DNA of 64,000 nucleotides, from NCBI RefSeq assembly GCF_022842145.1, contig NZ_JALHQD010000001.1, positions 564,127 to 628,126 on the forward strand, in the 5' to 3' direction. The stretch is from Tabrizicola sp. (GTDB taxonomy: Bacteria; Pseudomonadota; Alphaproteobacteria; Rhodobacterales; Rhodobacteraceae). A program made the position numbers and the translations under genes. The notes under the pieces were generated by a model, which ran no database searches, was not told the origin of the DNA, and saw only the letters and a list, made by a program, of their open reading frames with translations. Shown here piece by piece: positions 1 to 11,607 of this stretch. The stretch's first letter is position 1, and each line of letters starts with the position of its first letter.

Positions 1-614
1 TCGACCCGATCCTGATCCAGGTCGACCAGACGCTTGGCTATCACTGGCCCGGCCTGATTGCGTGGCTGGCCGACTATCCGGTGGCCGCGAAGGCTCTGGG
101 CTATGTCTACCACTCCTCGCTGATCCAGGTCCTCCTGACCATCGTCCTGCTCGCCGCCCTCTCGCGCGAACTGGCGTTGCACCGTTTCCTTCTCGTCGGC
201 ATCGTCACGCTGATCATCGCCGTCGCGATCTGGTGGGTCGTGCCCAGCGTCGGACCCTCGGCCTTTCAGGAGATTCCCGAAGCGCACCGACTGGCGACCG
301 GCCTCTACTACAGCCCCGCCTATGGCGATTATCTGCGTACCCTGGCCGAGGTTGGGCCGCCGGTGATCACCCCCGAGGTCATCACGGGCGTGGTCGCTTT
401 CCCGTCCTACCACATGATCATGGCGCTTCTGGTGGTCTGGTTCACCCGCGGCACCTTCGCCTTCCTGCCCGCCGCCCTCGTCAACACCGCGATGATCCCT
501 GCCACCCTCTCGCATGGCGGGCACCACCTGATCGACCTGGTCGGGGGGCTGGCCGTCTTTGTGCTGGGTGTCTGGATCGCCAACCGCTTGATCCGGCACG
601 AGCCCCAGCCCTAG
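1..614 (+). CDS. PAP2-superfamily membrane phosphatase, 5' end missing
   Basis: The reading frame is open from base 3 into the window edge, so the true start lies upstream; the GTG at 81 is only an internal candidate. At least four hydrophobic segments are visible. The late motif FPSYHM, followed by LSHGGHHLIDLVGG, resembles the histidine-containing phosphatase signatures of the PAP2 / inositolphosphorylceramide-synthase-like family, membrane enzymes that act on lipid phosphates or diphosphates. The substrate cannot be told from sequence. The stop codon overlaps that of the convergent lectin-like gene by 3 to 4 bases. Confidence 0.7.
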   Translation, partial: DPILIQVDQTLGYHWPGLIAWLADYPVAAKALGYVYHSSLIQVLLTIVLLAALSRELALHRFLLVGIVTLIIAVAIWWVVPSVGPSAFQEIPEAHRLATGLYYSPAYGDYLRTLAEVGPPVITPEVITGVVAFPSYHMIMALLVVWFTRGTFAFLPAALVNTAMIPATLSHGGHHLIDLVGGLAVFVLGVWIANRLIRHEPQP

Positions 615-958
615 GCCACGTCCCAGTCGTCCTCGTCACGCGCCTGGCCGATGGCCATCCAGTCCGCCCGGATACGCGCGATGCGGGTGTCAGCCCAGGT
701 TCGGAACACGATCTCGAAGCCCTTTGCGGTGATGTTCTCGGCCGAGATGTCCGCGCGACTGTTTGTCTGGTGGTCGATGTCCCACATCGAGATCCCCACC
801 GTCACGATGGGCGCGGCCACGAAAGGCTCTCTGAACTCCTGCGCCTGTCGGACTTCCCGGGGGCCGGACCCTGTCCACATCGCACCATCGTGCGCGTAAT
901 CCGAGAACAGGATCGTCGACCCCTGTTCGATGCCAATCGGACCCTTGAACCGTCGCAT
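611..958 (-). CDS. H-type lectin domain protein
   Basis: About 115 residues if it starts at the ATG at 958 (MRRFKGPIGIEQG); an in-frame ATG at 991 would add 11 residues with no better ribosome site. The pattern GS..LFSDY..DG.MWTG near the N-terminus, V.VGISMWDID in the middle and W.DTRIARI.ADWMAIG at the end fits the H-type lectin (H_lectin) fold, a carbohydrate-binding beta-sandwich known from snail agglutinins and found as a single domain in Rhodobacteraceae. No signal peptide is visible, so a cytoplasmic or non-classically exported role is implied. The biological ligand is unknown. Confidence 0.65.
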   Translation of the reverse strand: MRRFKGPIGIEQGSTILFSDYAHDGAMWTGSGPREVRQAQEFREPFVAAPIVTVGISMWDIDHQTNSRADISAENITAKGFEIVFRTWADTRIARIRADWMAIGQARDEDDWDVA

Positions 959-1026
959 AAGTAACCTGACACCCAGACCCAACCGAACCATGCTTTAGAA
1001 TTCGGTGAAAGTCATTGAAAAGACGA

Positions 1027-1050
1027 AAGGCCCCGGTTGTCCGGGGCCTT
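1027..1050 (-). terminator. Rho-independent terminator of the atp operon
   Basis: Perfect 10-bp stem AAGGCCCCGG / CCGGGGCCTT with a 4-base loop, followed on the minus strand by the T-rich run TCGTCTTTTC. It lies 30 bases past the atpC stop. Confidence 0.85.
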
Positions 1051-1079
1051 CCTGCATTCCTTCGCAACCTGGGCGTGGG

Positions 1080-1472
1080 TCAGATCCCGGCCTGGGCCCG
1101 CATCGCGTAGAGATCGGCCACCGCCTGGTCTGCAACGTCCTTGTTCGGGTTGACCGCAGCCGCCTCGCAGGCGTCGGCAACCAGCGCGTCCAGTTGCGCC
1201 CCGGTCATCTCGTCCAGCGGAACCGCCTGTTCGGCCAGGACCGAAACGCCCGTGGCGCTGATCTCGGCGAAACCGCCGGTCACGACATAGGCCTTCATGC
1301 CCTCGGCGCTGACGACCTTCAGAAGGCCCGGCCGCAGCGAGGTGATGGTGGCCGCGTGGCCCTCCATCGCCGTCAGATCGCCCATCGCACCGGGGATCTG
1401 GACCTCGGTCGCCGGATAGGACGCAAGGCGCCGCTCCGGGCTGACGAGGTCGAATTGAACCGTGCTGGCCAT
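1080..1472 (-). CDS. atpC: F1Fo ATP synthase subunit epsilon
   Basis: A 130-residue protein with the N-terminal beta-barrel of ATP synthase epsilon (FDLVSPER near the start, [13 protein letters not shown] in the middle). It belongs to the central rotor stalk of F1, couples rotation to catalysis and can inhibit ATP hydrolysis. The C-terminal helical part is present. It is the last gene of atpHAGDC, 9 bases after atpD, followed by a strong terminator. Confidence 0.95.
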   Translation of the reverse strand: MASTVQFDLVSPERRLASYPATEVQIPGAMGDLTAMEGHAATITSLRPGLLKVVSAEGMKAYVVTGGFAEISATGVSVLAEQAVPLDEMTGAQLDALVADACEAAAVNPNKDVADQAVADLYAMRAQAGI

Positions 1473-1481
1473 CTTGCCCCC

Positions 1482-2930
<1,449 letters not shown>

Positions 2931-2944
2931 CTACTCCGGGTTCG

Positions 2945-3811
2945 TCAGAGCGCCTCGGCGCCCGAAATGATTTCGATGAGTTCCTTGGTGATCGCGGCCT
3001 GACGGCTCCGGTTGTACTGGATCGTCAGTCGGTTGATCATGTCGCCGGCGTTGCGGGTCGCGTTGTCCATGGCGGACATCCGCGCGCCCTGCTCCGAGGC
3101 ACCATTTTCCAGGAGAGCGGTGAAGATCTGCGTCGCGACGCCGCGCGGCAGCAGGTCGGCAAGGATCGCCTCTTCCGAGGGTTCGTAATCATACAGCGCC
3201 GTGGCGCCGGTGCTTTCGAACTTGGCCGGGATGACCTGCTGAGCCGTCGGGATCTGGCTGATGACCGACTGGAAGCGGTTGTAGAAGATCGTCACCACAT
3301 CCGCTTCGCCAGCCTCGAAAGCCGCCATGACCTCACGTGCGACGGCCTGCGCATTGGCATAGCCCACGCGCTTCACCTCGCTCAGGTCGACATGGCCGAC
3401 GAAGCTGCTCGCCCAGTCGCGCTTCAGCTGCTCGCGGCCCTTCTTGCCGACGGTGAGGATCTTCACCGTCTTGCCCGCCGCCACCAGCTCGTTCGCCCGC
3501 AGGCGGGCCAGCTTGACGATCGACGAGTTGAAGCCGCCGCAAAGGCCACGTTCGCTGGTCATCACGACCAGAAGGTGCACCTGATCCTGACCGTTTCCGG
3601 CCAGAAGCTTCGGTGCGCCTTCTCCCGTGCCGACACCGGCCGCGAGGGCCGACATCACCGCCGTCATCCGCTCGGCAAAGGGCCGTGCGGCTTCGGCAGC
3701 TTCCTGGGCGCGGCGCAGTTTCGCCGCCGCGACCATCTGCATCGCCTTCGTGATCTTGCGCGTGTTCTTCACGCTTCCGATCCGGTTCTTGAGGTCCTTG
3801 AGGCTGGGCAT
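2945..3811 (-). CDS. atpG: F1Fo ATP synthase subunit gamma
   Basis: A 288-residue protein. The N-terminal [20 protein letters not shown] and the C-terminal stretch ending in [15 protein letters not shown] are the two antiparallel helices of the gamma coiled coil that forms the rotating shaft inside the alpha3beta3 head. The middle holds the Rossmann-like domain with [10 protein letters not shown]. It lies 18 bases after atpA, and its length is normal. Confidence 0.97.
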   Translation of the reverse strand: MPSLKDLKNRIGSVKNTRKITKAMQMVAAAKLRRAQEAAEAARPFAERMTAVMSALAAGVGTGEGAPKLLAGNGQDQVHLLVVMTSERGLCGGFNSSIVKLARLRANELVAAGKTVKILTVGKKGREQLKRDWASSFVGHVDLSEVKRVGYANAQAVAREVMAAFEAGEADVVTIFYNRFQSVISQIPTAQQVIPAKFESTGATALYDYEPSEEAILADLLPRGVATQIFTALLENGASEQGARMSAMDNATRNAGDMINRLTIQYNRSRQAAITKELIEIISGAEAL

Positions 3812-3829
3812 CTGCCTGTTCTCTCAGGC

Positions 3830-5368
3830 TCAGCCGAAGGTCTTGGCGAAAGCGTCGAGTTCCGCACGGATCGCCTTCTCCAGATCGCCCGCCACTTTGC
3901 GGTCGTTCTTGGTGATGTCCTCCAGCAAACCCTTGCCCGCCGACCGCAGGTGGCGCAACAGGCCCGACTCGAACCGGCTGACGTCCTTGACCGCGATCTT
4001 GTCCAGATAGCCCGAGGTGCCCGCATAGATCACGACGACGATCTCGGCGTTGGTCATCGGCGAGTACTGGTTCTGCTTCATCAGCTCGGTCAGACGCGCG
4101 CCGCGGTTCAGAAGCTGCTGGGTCGAGGCGTCAAGGTCGGAACCGAACTGCGCAAAGGCCGCCATTTCGCGGTACTGCGCCAGTTCCAGCTTCACCTTGC
4201 CGGCAACCGACTTCATCGCCGAGGTCTGGGCGCTGGAACCCACGCGCGACACCGACAGACCGGTGTTCACGGCAGGACGGACGCCCTGGTAGAAGAGTTC
4301 CGTTTCCAGGAAGATCTGGCCATCGGTGATCGAGATCACGTTCGTCGGGATATAGGCCGACACGTCGCCCGCCTGGGTCTCGATGATCGGCAGCGCGGTC
4401 AGCGAACCCGAACCGAAGTCGCTGTTCAGCTTGGCCGAACGCTCCAGCAGACGCGAGTGCAGGTAGAACACGTCGCCCGGATAGGCTTCACGCCCCGGCG
4501 GACGGCGCAGAAGAAGCGACATCTGGCGGTAGGCGACGGCCTGCTTGGAAAGGTCATCATAGATGATCAGCGCATGGCGGCCGTTGTCGCGGAAGAATTC
4601 CGCCATCGCGGTCGCCGAATAGGGCGCCAGGAACTGCATCGGGGCTGGGTCCGAAGCGGTGGCAGCGACGACGATGGTATAGGCGTCCGCGCCGGTTTCC
4701 TGCAGCTTCTTCACCAGCTGGGCGACCGTCGACCGCTTCTGCCCGATGGCGACGTAGATGCAGTACAGCTTCTTCGATTCGTCCGAACCGGCGGCGTCGT
4801 TGTAGGCCTTCTGGTTCAGGATCGTGTCCAGTGCCACGGCGGTCTTGCCGGTCTGGCGGTCGCCGATGATCAGTTCGCGCTGGCCGCGGCCAACCGGGAT
4901 CATGGCGTCGATGGCCTTGAGGCCGGTCGCCATCGGCTCGTGCACCGATTTGCGCGGGATGATGCCCGGAGCCTTCACGTCGGCGATGCGGCGCTCGGTC
5001 GCGGCGATCGGGCCCTTGGCGTCGATCGGGTTGCCCAGAGCGTCGACGACGCGGCCCAGAAGGGCGTTGCCGGCCGGCACGTCCACGATGGACTTGGTGC
5101 GCTTGACGGTGTCGCCTTCCTTGATGTCCTGGTCGGACCCGAAGATAACGATACCGACGTTGTCGACTTCAAGGTTCAGCGCCATCCCGCGGATACCGCC
5201 GGGGAATTCCACCATCTCGCCGGCCTGGACGTTGTCCAGCCCGTGGACGCGGGCAATCCCGTCACCAACCGACAGCACGCGGCCAACTTCGGCCACTTCC
5301 GCATCCTTGCCGAAGTTCTTGATCTGCTCCTTGAGGATCGCAGAGATTTCAGCAGCCTGGATTCCCAT
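3830..5368 (-). CDS. atpA: F1Fo ATP synthase subunit alpha
   Basis: A 512-residue non-catalytic nucleotide-binding subunit. The P-loop GDRQTGKT is at residues 169-176. The C-terminal part ends in the helical domain ([19 protein letters not shown]). The ATG at 5368 overlaps the atpH stop (TGATG), implying translational coupling; an in-frame GTG one codon earlier is the less likely start. An AGAGG-type ribosome site lies upstream inside atpH. Confidence 0.98.
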   Translation of the reverse strand: MGIQAAEISAILKEQIKNFGKDAEVAEVGRVLSVGDGIARVHGLDNVQAGEMVEFPGGIRGMALNLEVDNVGIVIFGSDQDIKEGDTVKRTKSIVDVPAGNALLGRVVDALGNPIDAKGPIAATERRIADVKAPGIIPRKSVHEPMATGLKAIDAMIPVGRGQRELIIGDRQTGKTAVALDTILNQKAYNDAAGSDESKKLYCIYVAIGQKRSTVAQLVKKLQETGADAYTIVVAATASDPAPMQFLAPYSATAMAEFFRDNGRHALIIYDDLSKQAVAYRQMSLLLRRPPGREAYPGDVFYLHSRLLERSAKLNSDFGSGSLTALPIIETQAGDVSAYIPTNVISITDGQIFLETELFYQGVRPAVNTGLSVSRVGSSAQTSAMKSVAGKVKLELAQYREMAAFAQFGSDLDASTQQLLNRGARLTELMKQNQYSPMTNAEIVVVIYAGTSGYLDKIAVKDVSRFESGLLRHLRSAGKGLLEDITKNDRKVAGDLEKAIRAELDAFAKTFG

Positions 5369-5928
5369 CACCCAACCTCTTTCATTGCATTTTGCAGGGC
5401 CGCGAGCTTTGCCTTGACCGAAGTGTCGATCATGGTCGAGCCCAGCTTGACGACCAGACCGCCGATAAGGGATTCATCGACGGTCGTTTTCAGTTTCACG
5501 GTCTTGCCGACGCGGGCTTTCAGCGTCTCGGCAAGCTTGTTCGATTGTGCGGCCGACAGGGCGCGCGCGGCGGTGACCTCGGCGGTCATTTCGCCCTTCT
5601 CCTCGGCGATCATGTCGGCAAGCTGGGTGACCAGTTGCGGCAGCACGAAAAGGCGGCGCTTGTCCGACATCAGCGCCAGAGTGTTCGACATCAGCATGCT
5701 CAGGCCAAGCTTGGCGGCAATCGCGGCGATGACCCGGCCCTGGTCGTCCCGGCTGACCACCGGCGAGGCGATCACGTCCCGAAGCTCTGCACTGGCGGCA
5801 AGAGTCTCGGACAGCGCCGTCGCGTCAGACTCCAGGGCCTGCAGCGCGCCGCTTTCCTTTGCCAGATCGAACAAGGCCGACGCGTAGCGCGCGGCGATGC
5901 CCAGAGAGATCGAAGCTGGTTCTGACAC
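5368..5928 (-). CDS. atpH: F1Fo ATP synthase subunit delta (OSCP)
   Basis: A 186-residue protein starting at the GTG at 5928 ([20 protein letters not shown]), with GGAAGGG as a well-placed ribosome site. The open frame continues about 107 codons further upstream, but that part is arginine/proline-rich and unlike any ATPase subunit, so it is not included. Delta caps the F1 head and joins it to the b-subunit stator; the C-terminal [20 protein letters not shown] is the family signature. It is the first gene of the operon. As is usual in the family, the Fo genes (atpB, E, F) are not here. Confidence 0.93.
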   Translation of the reverse strand: MSEPASISLGIAARYASALFDLAKESGALQALESDATALSETLAASAELRDVIASPVVSRDDQGRVIAAIAAKLGLSMLMSNTLALMSDKRRLFVLPQLVTQLADMIAEEKGEMTAEVTAARALSAAQSNKLAETLKARVGKTVKLKTTVDESLIGGLVVKLGSTMIDTSVKAKLAALQNAMKEVG

Positions 5929-6338
5929 GTCAACCCTTCCGCTGTCCTGTGCCCCGGGCTCTTGCGAACCGGGCGTCCCTTTGGCGCATACCTCGACAAT
6001 CGTCTGGGCGGCACCATCCGTCGCGGGGTCCTTAGCAGAGGCTTTCCCACCCCGCAACCGGGTTGCACACGGTTTCTTGAGCCCGCGGACAAGCCAGATT
6101 GTCGCTGTTGGCGCAAACACAGCGAAGGTGGCGCCTGACATACTTGGCCGCGGCGTTTCCTCATCATGCGATCTTGATCGGAAACCGGGACGAAAAGACC
6201 GCGTCCCAGAAACGGACCGCCCAGATTCGGCGCTTTCACATCGGCTCACATAGGCGTCAGACGCGCCTCCCGTCGCTTGACCCTATCGCCTTCAGCCCGG
6301 AGGGTGCGTCCCAACCGAGACAGCGAAAGGCCAGCAAC
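5929..6338. promoter_or_regulatory. Divergent intergenic region between atpH and the L,D-transpeptidase gene
   Basis: About 410 bases between two divergent genes. It must contain the promoters of the atp operon (leftward) and of the transpeptidase gene (rightward), but no convincing -35/-10 pair could be singled out. Reading frames cross it on both strands; their composition (runs of Arg, Pro, Ser) is that of non-coding GC-rich DNA. Confidence 0.4.
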
Positions 6339-6884
6339 ATGACCATCTCCCGACGCGGACTTCTGGGCGCGGCCCTCGGAGCAACCGTCCTCGGCACGGC
6401 AGCACGCGCCGACACGCACGCCGTCAGCAACAACATCTCCAGCTTCGCCATGCAGGACTGGCGCGACCATTTCCCGAACCTGGGCCGCGCCACCATTGTC
6501 GCCGACACCACATCGCGCGCCCTGCACTTCTGGAGCGCGGATGGCGCGGATTACCGCATCTTCCCGACCTCGGTCCCGATTTCCGACGAGCTGACCAAGC
6601 GCGGCTTTACCGAGATCGTCCGCAAGAAGGTCGGCCCCAGCTGGACCCCCACCGCCTCGCAGATGGAACGCTACCCGGACTGGAAACCCATCGGCCCCGG
6701 ACCTGAAAACCCCTTGGGTACCCACGCGATGTATCTGTCCTGGCCCGCCTACATCATACACGGCACCCACGACACGCGGAAGATCGGCCGACGGTCCTCG
6801 GACGGCTGCATCGGTCTTTTCAACGAGAACATCGCGCAGCTGTTCGAACTGTGCCCCGTCGGCACCCAGGTCCGGGTGATCTAG
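6339..6884 (+). CDS. L,D-transpeptidase (YkuD family), Tat-exported
   Basis: A 181-residue protein. The N-terminus MTISRRGLLGAALGATVLG is a twin-arginine signal (SRRGLL), cleaved near ARA-DT. The YkuD domain follows; HGT at 141-143 and SSDGCI at 153-158 form the active site, with Cys157 as the catalytic nucleophile. L,D-transpeptidases make 3-3 peptidoglycan cross-links or attach proteins to peptidoglycan in the periplasm. The start was chosen at the Tat-signal methionine; the upstream in-frame part is intergenic DNA. It is monocistronic, with a hairpin directly after its stop. Confidence 0.88.
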   Translation: MTISRRGLLGAALGATVLGTAARADTHAVSNNISSFAMQDWRDHFPNLGRATIVADTTSRALHFWSADGADYRIFPTSVPISDELTKRGFTEIVRKKVGPSWTPTASQMERYPDWKPIGPGPENPLGTHAMYLSWPAYIIHGTHDTRKIGRRSSDGCIGLFNENIAQLFELCPVGTQVRVI

Positions 6885-7008
6885 GGGTGGGCGGATCGCC
6901 CACCCTACCCCTGCGCTCCGGATCATCTGCCTGCGCGGCCGCCCTCGAGTCCGCTTGGCCGTTCCCCCGCCCGTCGCCGACCGGCGCATGGTGGGCGATC
7001 CGCCCACC
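6885..7008. repeat. Inverted pair of REP-like hairpins
   Basis: Two palindromic units. Unit one starts immediately after the transpeptidase stop (6885-6905; core GGTGGGCGGATCGCCCACC). Unit two is at 6990-7008 (GGTGGGCGATCCGCCCACC) and is the exact reverse complement of the 19-base core of unit one. They are separated by about 85 bases. This head-to-head arrangement is that of a bacterial interspersed mosaic element. It lies between convergent genes and may act as a terminator. Confidence 0.65.
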
Positions 7009-7036
7009 GTCCGGCACGGATCACCCGTGCAAGCCG

Positions 7037-7807
7037 TCAGTCGCCAATGTCCCCACATTTCGCGCGGTTCAACGCCGGTTTCGCGCTGCCCACCCCCTCC
7101 AGCACCCGCAGCGGTTTCTTCACCGCCGCCCGCAGCCCGCCCTGGGTCGGCGCATAGACCTGCTTTGACGCCTCGACCATCAGCACGCCACCCGCAAGCC
7201 AGGGCATCCGCCGCCCGACCCCCTCCCAGAAATCGGCCGAGCGCAGCCAGAACGGCGTGCTGGACGGCGGGGCGAAAAGGACCGAGCAGCTGCGCTCCGG
7301 CGTGAACCCGTGGCGCTTCAGCTGCGCCTCCAGCTGCGCCACCGAATACGGCCGCCCAAAGCCGAAAGGCGTCGCATCGCGCCTGGACCACAACCCCGCC
7401 CGGTTCGGCACGATGAACAGGGCACGCCCCCCCGGCCCCAGCACCCGGGCGGACTCCTCCAGCACCGCCGAGGGATTTTCGGAGGTCTCCAGCCCGTGCA
7501 TCAGCACAAGCCGGTCAACAAGACCCGTCGGCAGCGGCCATGCCGTATCCTCGCAAAGAACGCTCACATTCTCCATGCCCGCCGGCCAGGGCATCACGCC
7601 CTGCGGCCCCGGCATCAGCCCCACGACCCGCCGCGCCTCGGTCAGATAGGGCCGCAGCAAGGGCACCGCGAAGCCAAACCCCGCCACCGTCTCGCCAGTC
7701 TTCGAAGGCCACAGCCGCACGACCTGATCCCGGATCGCCCGCTGCGCCACACGGCCCAGCTGGGTACGGTAGTAGAAATTCCTCAGGTCCAGCACATCAA
7801 GATGCAT
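7037..7807 (-). CDS. Class I SAM-dependent methyltransferase
   Basis: A 256-residue protein. The first third carries a degenerate glycine-rich motif I ([11 protein letters not shown]), then an acidic beta-strand end, and [10 protein letters not shown] plus [18 protein letters not shown], the motif IV and post-motif pattern of UbiE/Methyltransf_11-type enzymes. The substrate is unknown. The C-terminus extends into a region rich in Ala, Lys and Pro. It is divergent from the GFA-family gene, with 61 bases between the starts. Confidence 0.75.
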   Translation of the reverse strand: MHLDVLDLRNFYYRTQLGRVAQRAIRDQVVRLWPSKTGETVAGFGFAVPLLRPYLTEARRVVGLMPGPQGVMPWPAGMENVSVLCEDTAWPLPTGLVDRLVLMHGLETSENPSAVLEESARVLGPGGRALFIVPNRAGLWSRRDATPFGFGRPYSVAQLEAQLKRHGFTPERSCSVLFAPPSSTPFWLRSADFWEGVGRRMPWLAGGVLMVEASKQVYAPTQGGLRAAVKKPLRVLEGVGSAKPALNRAKCGDIGD

Positions 7808-7868
7808 TGCACAGCGGCTCCGCCGGGGTCAGATTGGCCGGATCATACGCACATTGCAGCCCCAGACC

Positions 7869-8291
7869 ATGCCCGAAACCGCTCCGCCAGCCGAACGAGT
7901 GGCCTCCTGCGAATGCGGGGCGCTGAGCCTTCATGTCACCGGCGATCCGGTCCATGTGCACGGCTGCACCTGCACCCGCTGCCAGCGCAGCACCGGCAGC
8001 GTGATGAAACTCTCGGCCTGGTTCGCCGAGACCGGGGTCCGCATCGACGGCCCCTTCACCACCTGGACCTACAGCACGCCGGAAGACCCCACCCGCACTG
8101 CCTGCTTCTGCCCAACCTGCGGTGGCGGGCGCTTCTTCCGCTCTGGCGACTACCTGCGCGGCACCATCGGCATCGCCGTCGGCGGCTTTGCCGATCCCGC
8201 CTTCCCGGCCCCCGATCACATCCACTGGTGGCCTGACCGCCCGCACTGGCTGGGGCATCCCCTCGGCCCGACCCTTCTGGAGGGCAACTGA
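7869..8291 (+). CDS. GFA (CENP-V) family zinc protein
   Basis: A 140-residue protein with the cysteine pattern of the GFA family: CECG (C14, C16), CTCTRCQ (C33, C35, C38) and CFCPTCGG (C79, C81, C84), which bind two zinc ions. The namesake catalyses glutathione-formaldehyde adduct formation, though most relatives are uncharacterised. The start at 7869 is preferred over an in-frame ATG five codons earlier. The stop is immediately followed by the ATG of the glyoxalase II gene, another glutathione-linked enzyme, so a common thiol-detoxification role is a reasonable inference. Confidence 0.85.
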   Translation: MPETAPPAERVASCECGALSLHVTGDPVHVHGCTCTRCQRSTGSVMKLSAWFAETGVRIDGPFTTWTYSTPEDPTRTACFCPTCGGGRFFRSGDYLRGTIGIAVGGFADPAFPAPDHIHWWPDRPHWLGHPLGPTLLEGN

Positions 8292-9056
8292 ATGCTGGAC
8301 CTCGTCACCATCCCCTGTCTCACCGACAACTACGCCTACCTCATCCACGACCCCGACACCGGCCAGACCGCCGTCATCGACGTGCCCGAGCCGGGCCCGG
8401 TCCTCGCCGCTCTGGACGCCCACCACTGGCGACTGACCGACATCCTGATCACCCATCACCACGATGATCACATCCAGGGCGTCGACGCCCTGCGCGCCCG
8501 GACCGGCGCGATGGTCCTTGGCGCCAGCGCCGACGCCCACCGCCTGCCCCGGCTCGACGTTGCACTGGACGCCAACTGCAGCTTCTCGGTCGGCCGCGAG
8601 ACCGCCCGCGTGATCGAGGTCCCCGGTCACACCATCGGCCACATCGCCTTCCACTTTCCCGAAAGCCGCCTTCTGTTCACCGCCGACAGCCTGATGGCCG
8701 GCGGCTGCGGGCGGCTCTTCGAAGGCACCGCCCGCCAGATGCACGCAAGCCTCGCGAAACTCGCCCAGCTTCCGCCCGAGACCCTGGTCTGTTCGGGCCA
8801 CGAATACACCACCTCGAACCTGCGCTTCGCTTTGACCCTTGAACCCGACAATCCGCAGCTTATCTCACGCGCTGCCGAGGTCGCATCCTTCCGCGCCCAA
8901 GGCCGTCCCACCGTGCCTTCGTCGCTTGCGACCGAGCTGGCGACGAACCCCTATCTGCGGGCCCACCTGCCCGCCCTGAAGACAGCAGTCGGCCTGCCAG
9001 ATGCCGATGATGTCACCGTGTTTGCCGAAATCCGGGCCAGAAAAGACAAGTTCTGA
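8292..9056 (+). CDS. gloB: Hydroxyacylglutathione hydrolase (glyoxalase II)
   Basis: A 254-residue metallo-beta-lactamase-fold enzyme. The THHHDDH metal motif is at residues 54-60, followed by PGHT, the ADSLMAGGCGRLFEG loop and GHEYT, all diagnostic of glyoxalase II. The C-terminal helical domain that binds glutathione ends in a basic tail. It hydrolyses S-D-lactoylglutathione to D-lactate and glutathione in the methylglyoxal pathway. It starts right at the GFA gene stop (TGAATG), so the two are co-transcribed. Confidence 0.95.
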   Translation: MLDLVTIPCLTDNYAYLIHDPDTGQTAVIDVPEPGPVLAALDAHHWRLTDILITHHHDDHIQGVDALRARTGAMVLGASADAHRLPRLDVALDANCSFSVGRETARVIEVPGHTIGHIAFHFPESRLLFTADSLMAGGCGRLFEGTARQMHASLAKLAQLPPETLVCSGHEYTTSNLRFALTLEPDNPQLISRAAEVASFRAQGRPTVPSSLATELATNPYLRAHLPALKTAVGLPDADDVTVFAEIRARKDKF

Positions 9057-9215
9057 CCCTCTCATATCACAATCGGCGTGATGATCCGGGGGAAACCCCA
9101 AAATCTGGAAGATTGCGCTTGAAGTGCGGTGAAGAAAACCGAACTTTAAGCTTATGAGGCCACGGTCAGTATCGGGCCCGGGCGCCCGGCTGACCTGCAG
9201 GACAGGAGCACTGAA

Positions 9216-11534
9216 GTGCCATCGTTTTCGACCACGCTTGAACAGGCAATCCACAGCGCTCTGGCCCTGGCCAACTCGCGCCGTCATGAACTCGCCACGC
9301 TGGAGCATCTTCTGCTGGCCCTGATCGAAGAACCCGACGCAGCCCGCGTGATGAAGGCCTGCGCCGTAAATCTGGAAGACCTTCGCAAGACCCTGACCGA
9401 CTTCATCGACGACGACCTGTCGACGCTGGTGACCGATGTCGAAGGCAGCGAAGCCGTCCCCACCGCCGCTTTCCAGCGCGTGATCCAGCGCGCGGCGATC
9501 CACGTCCAGTCCTCGGGCCGCACCGAAGTGACCGGCGCGAACGTCCTGGTCGCGATCTTTGCCGAACGGGAATCCAACGCCGCCTACTTCCTGCAGGAAC
9601 AGGACATGACCCGCTACGACGCGGTCAACTTCATCGCGCATGGCGTGGCGAAGGACCCGTCCTACGGCGAAGCCCGCCCCGTTCAGGGCGCGGACGAACC
9701 GCATGAGACGCCCAAGGCCGAGGCTGGCGAAGCCAAGGAATCGGCGCTGTCGAAATACTGCGTCGACCTGAACGTGAAGGCCCGCAAGGGCGACGTCGAC
9801 CCCCTCATCGGCCGCGAGCCCGAGGTGGAGCGTGCGATCCAGGTCCTCTGCCGCCGCCGCAAGAACAACCCGCTTCTGGTGGGCGACCCCGGCGTCGGCA
9901 AGACCGCCATCGCCGAAGGTCTCGCCCGCAAGATCGTCAACGGCGAGACGCCCGAGGTTCTCTCCAAGGCCACGATCTTCAGCCTCGACATGGGCGCGCT
10001 TCTGGCTGGCACCCGCTATCGCGGCGACTTCGAGGAACGGTTGAAGCAGGTCGTCAAGGAACTTGAAGACCATCCCGACGCGATCCTCTTCATCGACGAG
10101 ATCCACACCGTGATCGGCGCCGGCGCGACCAGTGGCGGCGCGATGGATGCGTCCAACCTTCTGAAACCCGCGCTGCAGGGCGGCAAGCTGCGCTGCATGG
10201 GGTCCACCACCTACAAGGAATTCCGTCAGCACTTCGAAAAGGACCGGGCGCTTTCCCGTCGCTTCCAGAAGATCGACGTGAACGAGCCTTCAGTCCCGGA
10301 TGCGATCAAGATCCTGATGGGTCTGAAACCGCATTTCGAAGAACACCACGACCTGAAATACACCAACGACGCGATCAAGTCGGCGGTGGAACTGGCCGCG
10401 CGCTACATCCACGACCGCAAGCTGCCGGACTCGGCGATCGACGTGATCGACGAAGCTGGGGCCGCACAGCATCTTCTGTCCGACGCCAAGCGCCGGAAAT
10501 CGCTGGGCGTGAAAGAGATCGAGGCTGTGGTCGCCAAGATCGCCCGCATTCCCCCGAAGACCGTGTCGAAGGACGACGCGGAAACCCTGCGCGATCTGGA
10601 AAAGACGCTCAAGCGCGTGGTCTTCGGTCAGGACAAGGCGGTCACCGCGCTCTGCTCGGCCATCAAGCTGGCGCGTGCCGGCCTGCGCGAACCGGAAAAG
10701 CCCATCGGAAACTACCTCTTCGCCGGGCCTACGGGCGTCGGCAAGACCGAGGTGGCAAAGCAGCTCGCTTCGTCCCTTGGCGTGGAACTGATCCGCTTCG
10801 ACATGTCGGAATACATGGAAAAGCACGCCGTTTCCCGTCTTATCGGCGCGCCTCCGGGCTATGTCGGCTTTGATCAGGGCGGCATGCTGACCGACGGCGT
10901 GGACCAGCATCCGCATTGCGTCCTTCTCCTGGACGAAATGGAAAAGGCGCACCCGGATGTCTACAACATCCTGCTGCAGGTGATGGACCACGGCAAGCTG
11001 ACCGACCACAATGGCCGGACGGTGGACTTCCGCAACGTGATCCTGATCATGACCTCGAACGCGGGCGCGCGGGAGCAGTCGCAATCCGCCATCGGCTTTG
11101 GCCGCGAACGCCGCACCGGGGAAGATACCGCCGCGATCGAGCGGACTTTTACGCCCGAATTCCGCAACCGTCTGGACGCCGTGATCAACTTCGCCCCCTT
11201 GGGCAAGGAAGTCATCATGCAGGTGGTCGAGAAGTTCGTGCTGCAACTCGAAGCCCAGCTGATGGACCGCAACGTCCACATCGAGCTGTCGCCGGAGGCT
11301 GCCGCCTGGCTCGGTGAAAAGGGCTACGACGAGAAGATGGGTGCGCGTCCCTTGGGCCGTGTGATCCAGGAGTACATCAAGAAGCCCCTTGCCGAAGAGC
11401 TTCTGTTCGGCAAGCTCGTCAAAGGCGGCGTGGTGAAGGTCAAGACCAAGGATGACGCCATCGTCCTCGATATCGAAGAACCCGCCAAGCCGCGCCTCAC
11501 CGGCCAGAAGCCCCCGCTTCTGACCGCCGAGTAA
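9216..11534 (+). CDS. clpA: ATP-dependent Clp protease ATP-binding subunit ClpA
   Basis: A 772-residue Hsp100 unfoldase. The N-terminal double Clp repeat is followed by two AAA+ modules, with Walker A motifs GDPGVGKT (223-230) and GPTGVGKT (504-511) and Walker B LFIDEIH and [10 protein letters not shown]. It unfolds substrates for ClpP. It starts at a GTG at 9216 with AGGAG at ideal distance. Unlike many relatives there is no clpS next to it: the upstream neighbour is gloB and the 159-base gap has no open frame for the adaptor. A strong terminator follows. Confidence 0.96.
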   Translation: MPSFSTTLEQAIHSALALANSRRHELATLEHLLLALIEEPDAARVMKACAVNLEDLRKTLTDFIDDDLSTLVTDVEGSEAVPTAAFQRVIQRAAIHVQSSGRTEVTGANVLVAIFAERESNAAYFLQEQDMTRYDAVNFIAHGVAKDPSYGEARPVQGADEPHETPKAEAGEAKESALSKYCVDLNVKARKGDVDPLIGREPEVERAIQVLCRRRKNNPLLVGDPGVGKTAIAEGLARKIVNGETPEVLSKATIFSLDMGALLAGTRYRGDFEERLKQVVKELEDHPDAILFIDEIHTVIGAGATSGGAMDASNLLKPALQGGKLRCMGSTTYKEFRQHFEKDRALSRRFQKIDVNEPSVPDAIKILMGLKPHFEEHHDLKYTNDAIKSAVELAARYIHDRKLPDSAIDVIDEAGAAQHLLSDAKRRKSLGVKEIEAVVAKIARIPPKTVSKDDAETLRDLEKTLKRVVFGQDKAVTALCSAIKLARAGLREPEKPIGNYLFAGPTGVGKTEVAKQLASSLGVELIRFDMSEYMEKHAVSRLIGAPPGYVGFDQGGMLTDGVDQHPHCVLLLDEMEKAHPDVYNILLQVMDHGKLTDHNGRTVDFRNVILIMTSNAGAREQSQSAIGFGRERRTGEDTAAIERTFTPEFRNRLDAVINFAPLGKEVIMQVVEKFVLQLEAQLMDRNVHIELSPEAAAWLGEKGYDEKMGARPLGRVIQEYIKKPLAEELLFGKLVKGGVVKVKTKDDAIVLDIEEPAKPRLTGQKPPLLTAE

Positions 11535-11550
11535 GGCATCACAAGACAGC

Positions 11551-11580
11551 AAAGCCCCCGCCCTCACCGGCGGGGGCTTT
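11551..11580 (+). terminator. Rho-independent terminator of clpA
   Basis: Perfect 12-bp stem AAAGCCCCCGCC / GGCGGGGGCTTT with a 6-base loop, 16 bases after the clpA stop. The A and T ends of the stem make it usable in both directions. Confidence 0.85.
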
Positions 11581-11607
11581 CCTATGCGGTCCCGACCAAT
11601 CGCGATG

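Noticed and set aside
5929-6249. N-terminal extension of atpH by about 107 codons
   Set aside because: No similarity to ATPase delta and no ribosome site; the GTG at 5928 gives the normal length.
9118-9147. Heat-shock or sigma-70 promoter for clpA (CTTGAA at 9118)
   Set aside because: The downstream half matches neither a sigma-32 nor a sigma-70 -10 element well enough to annotate.
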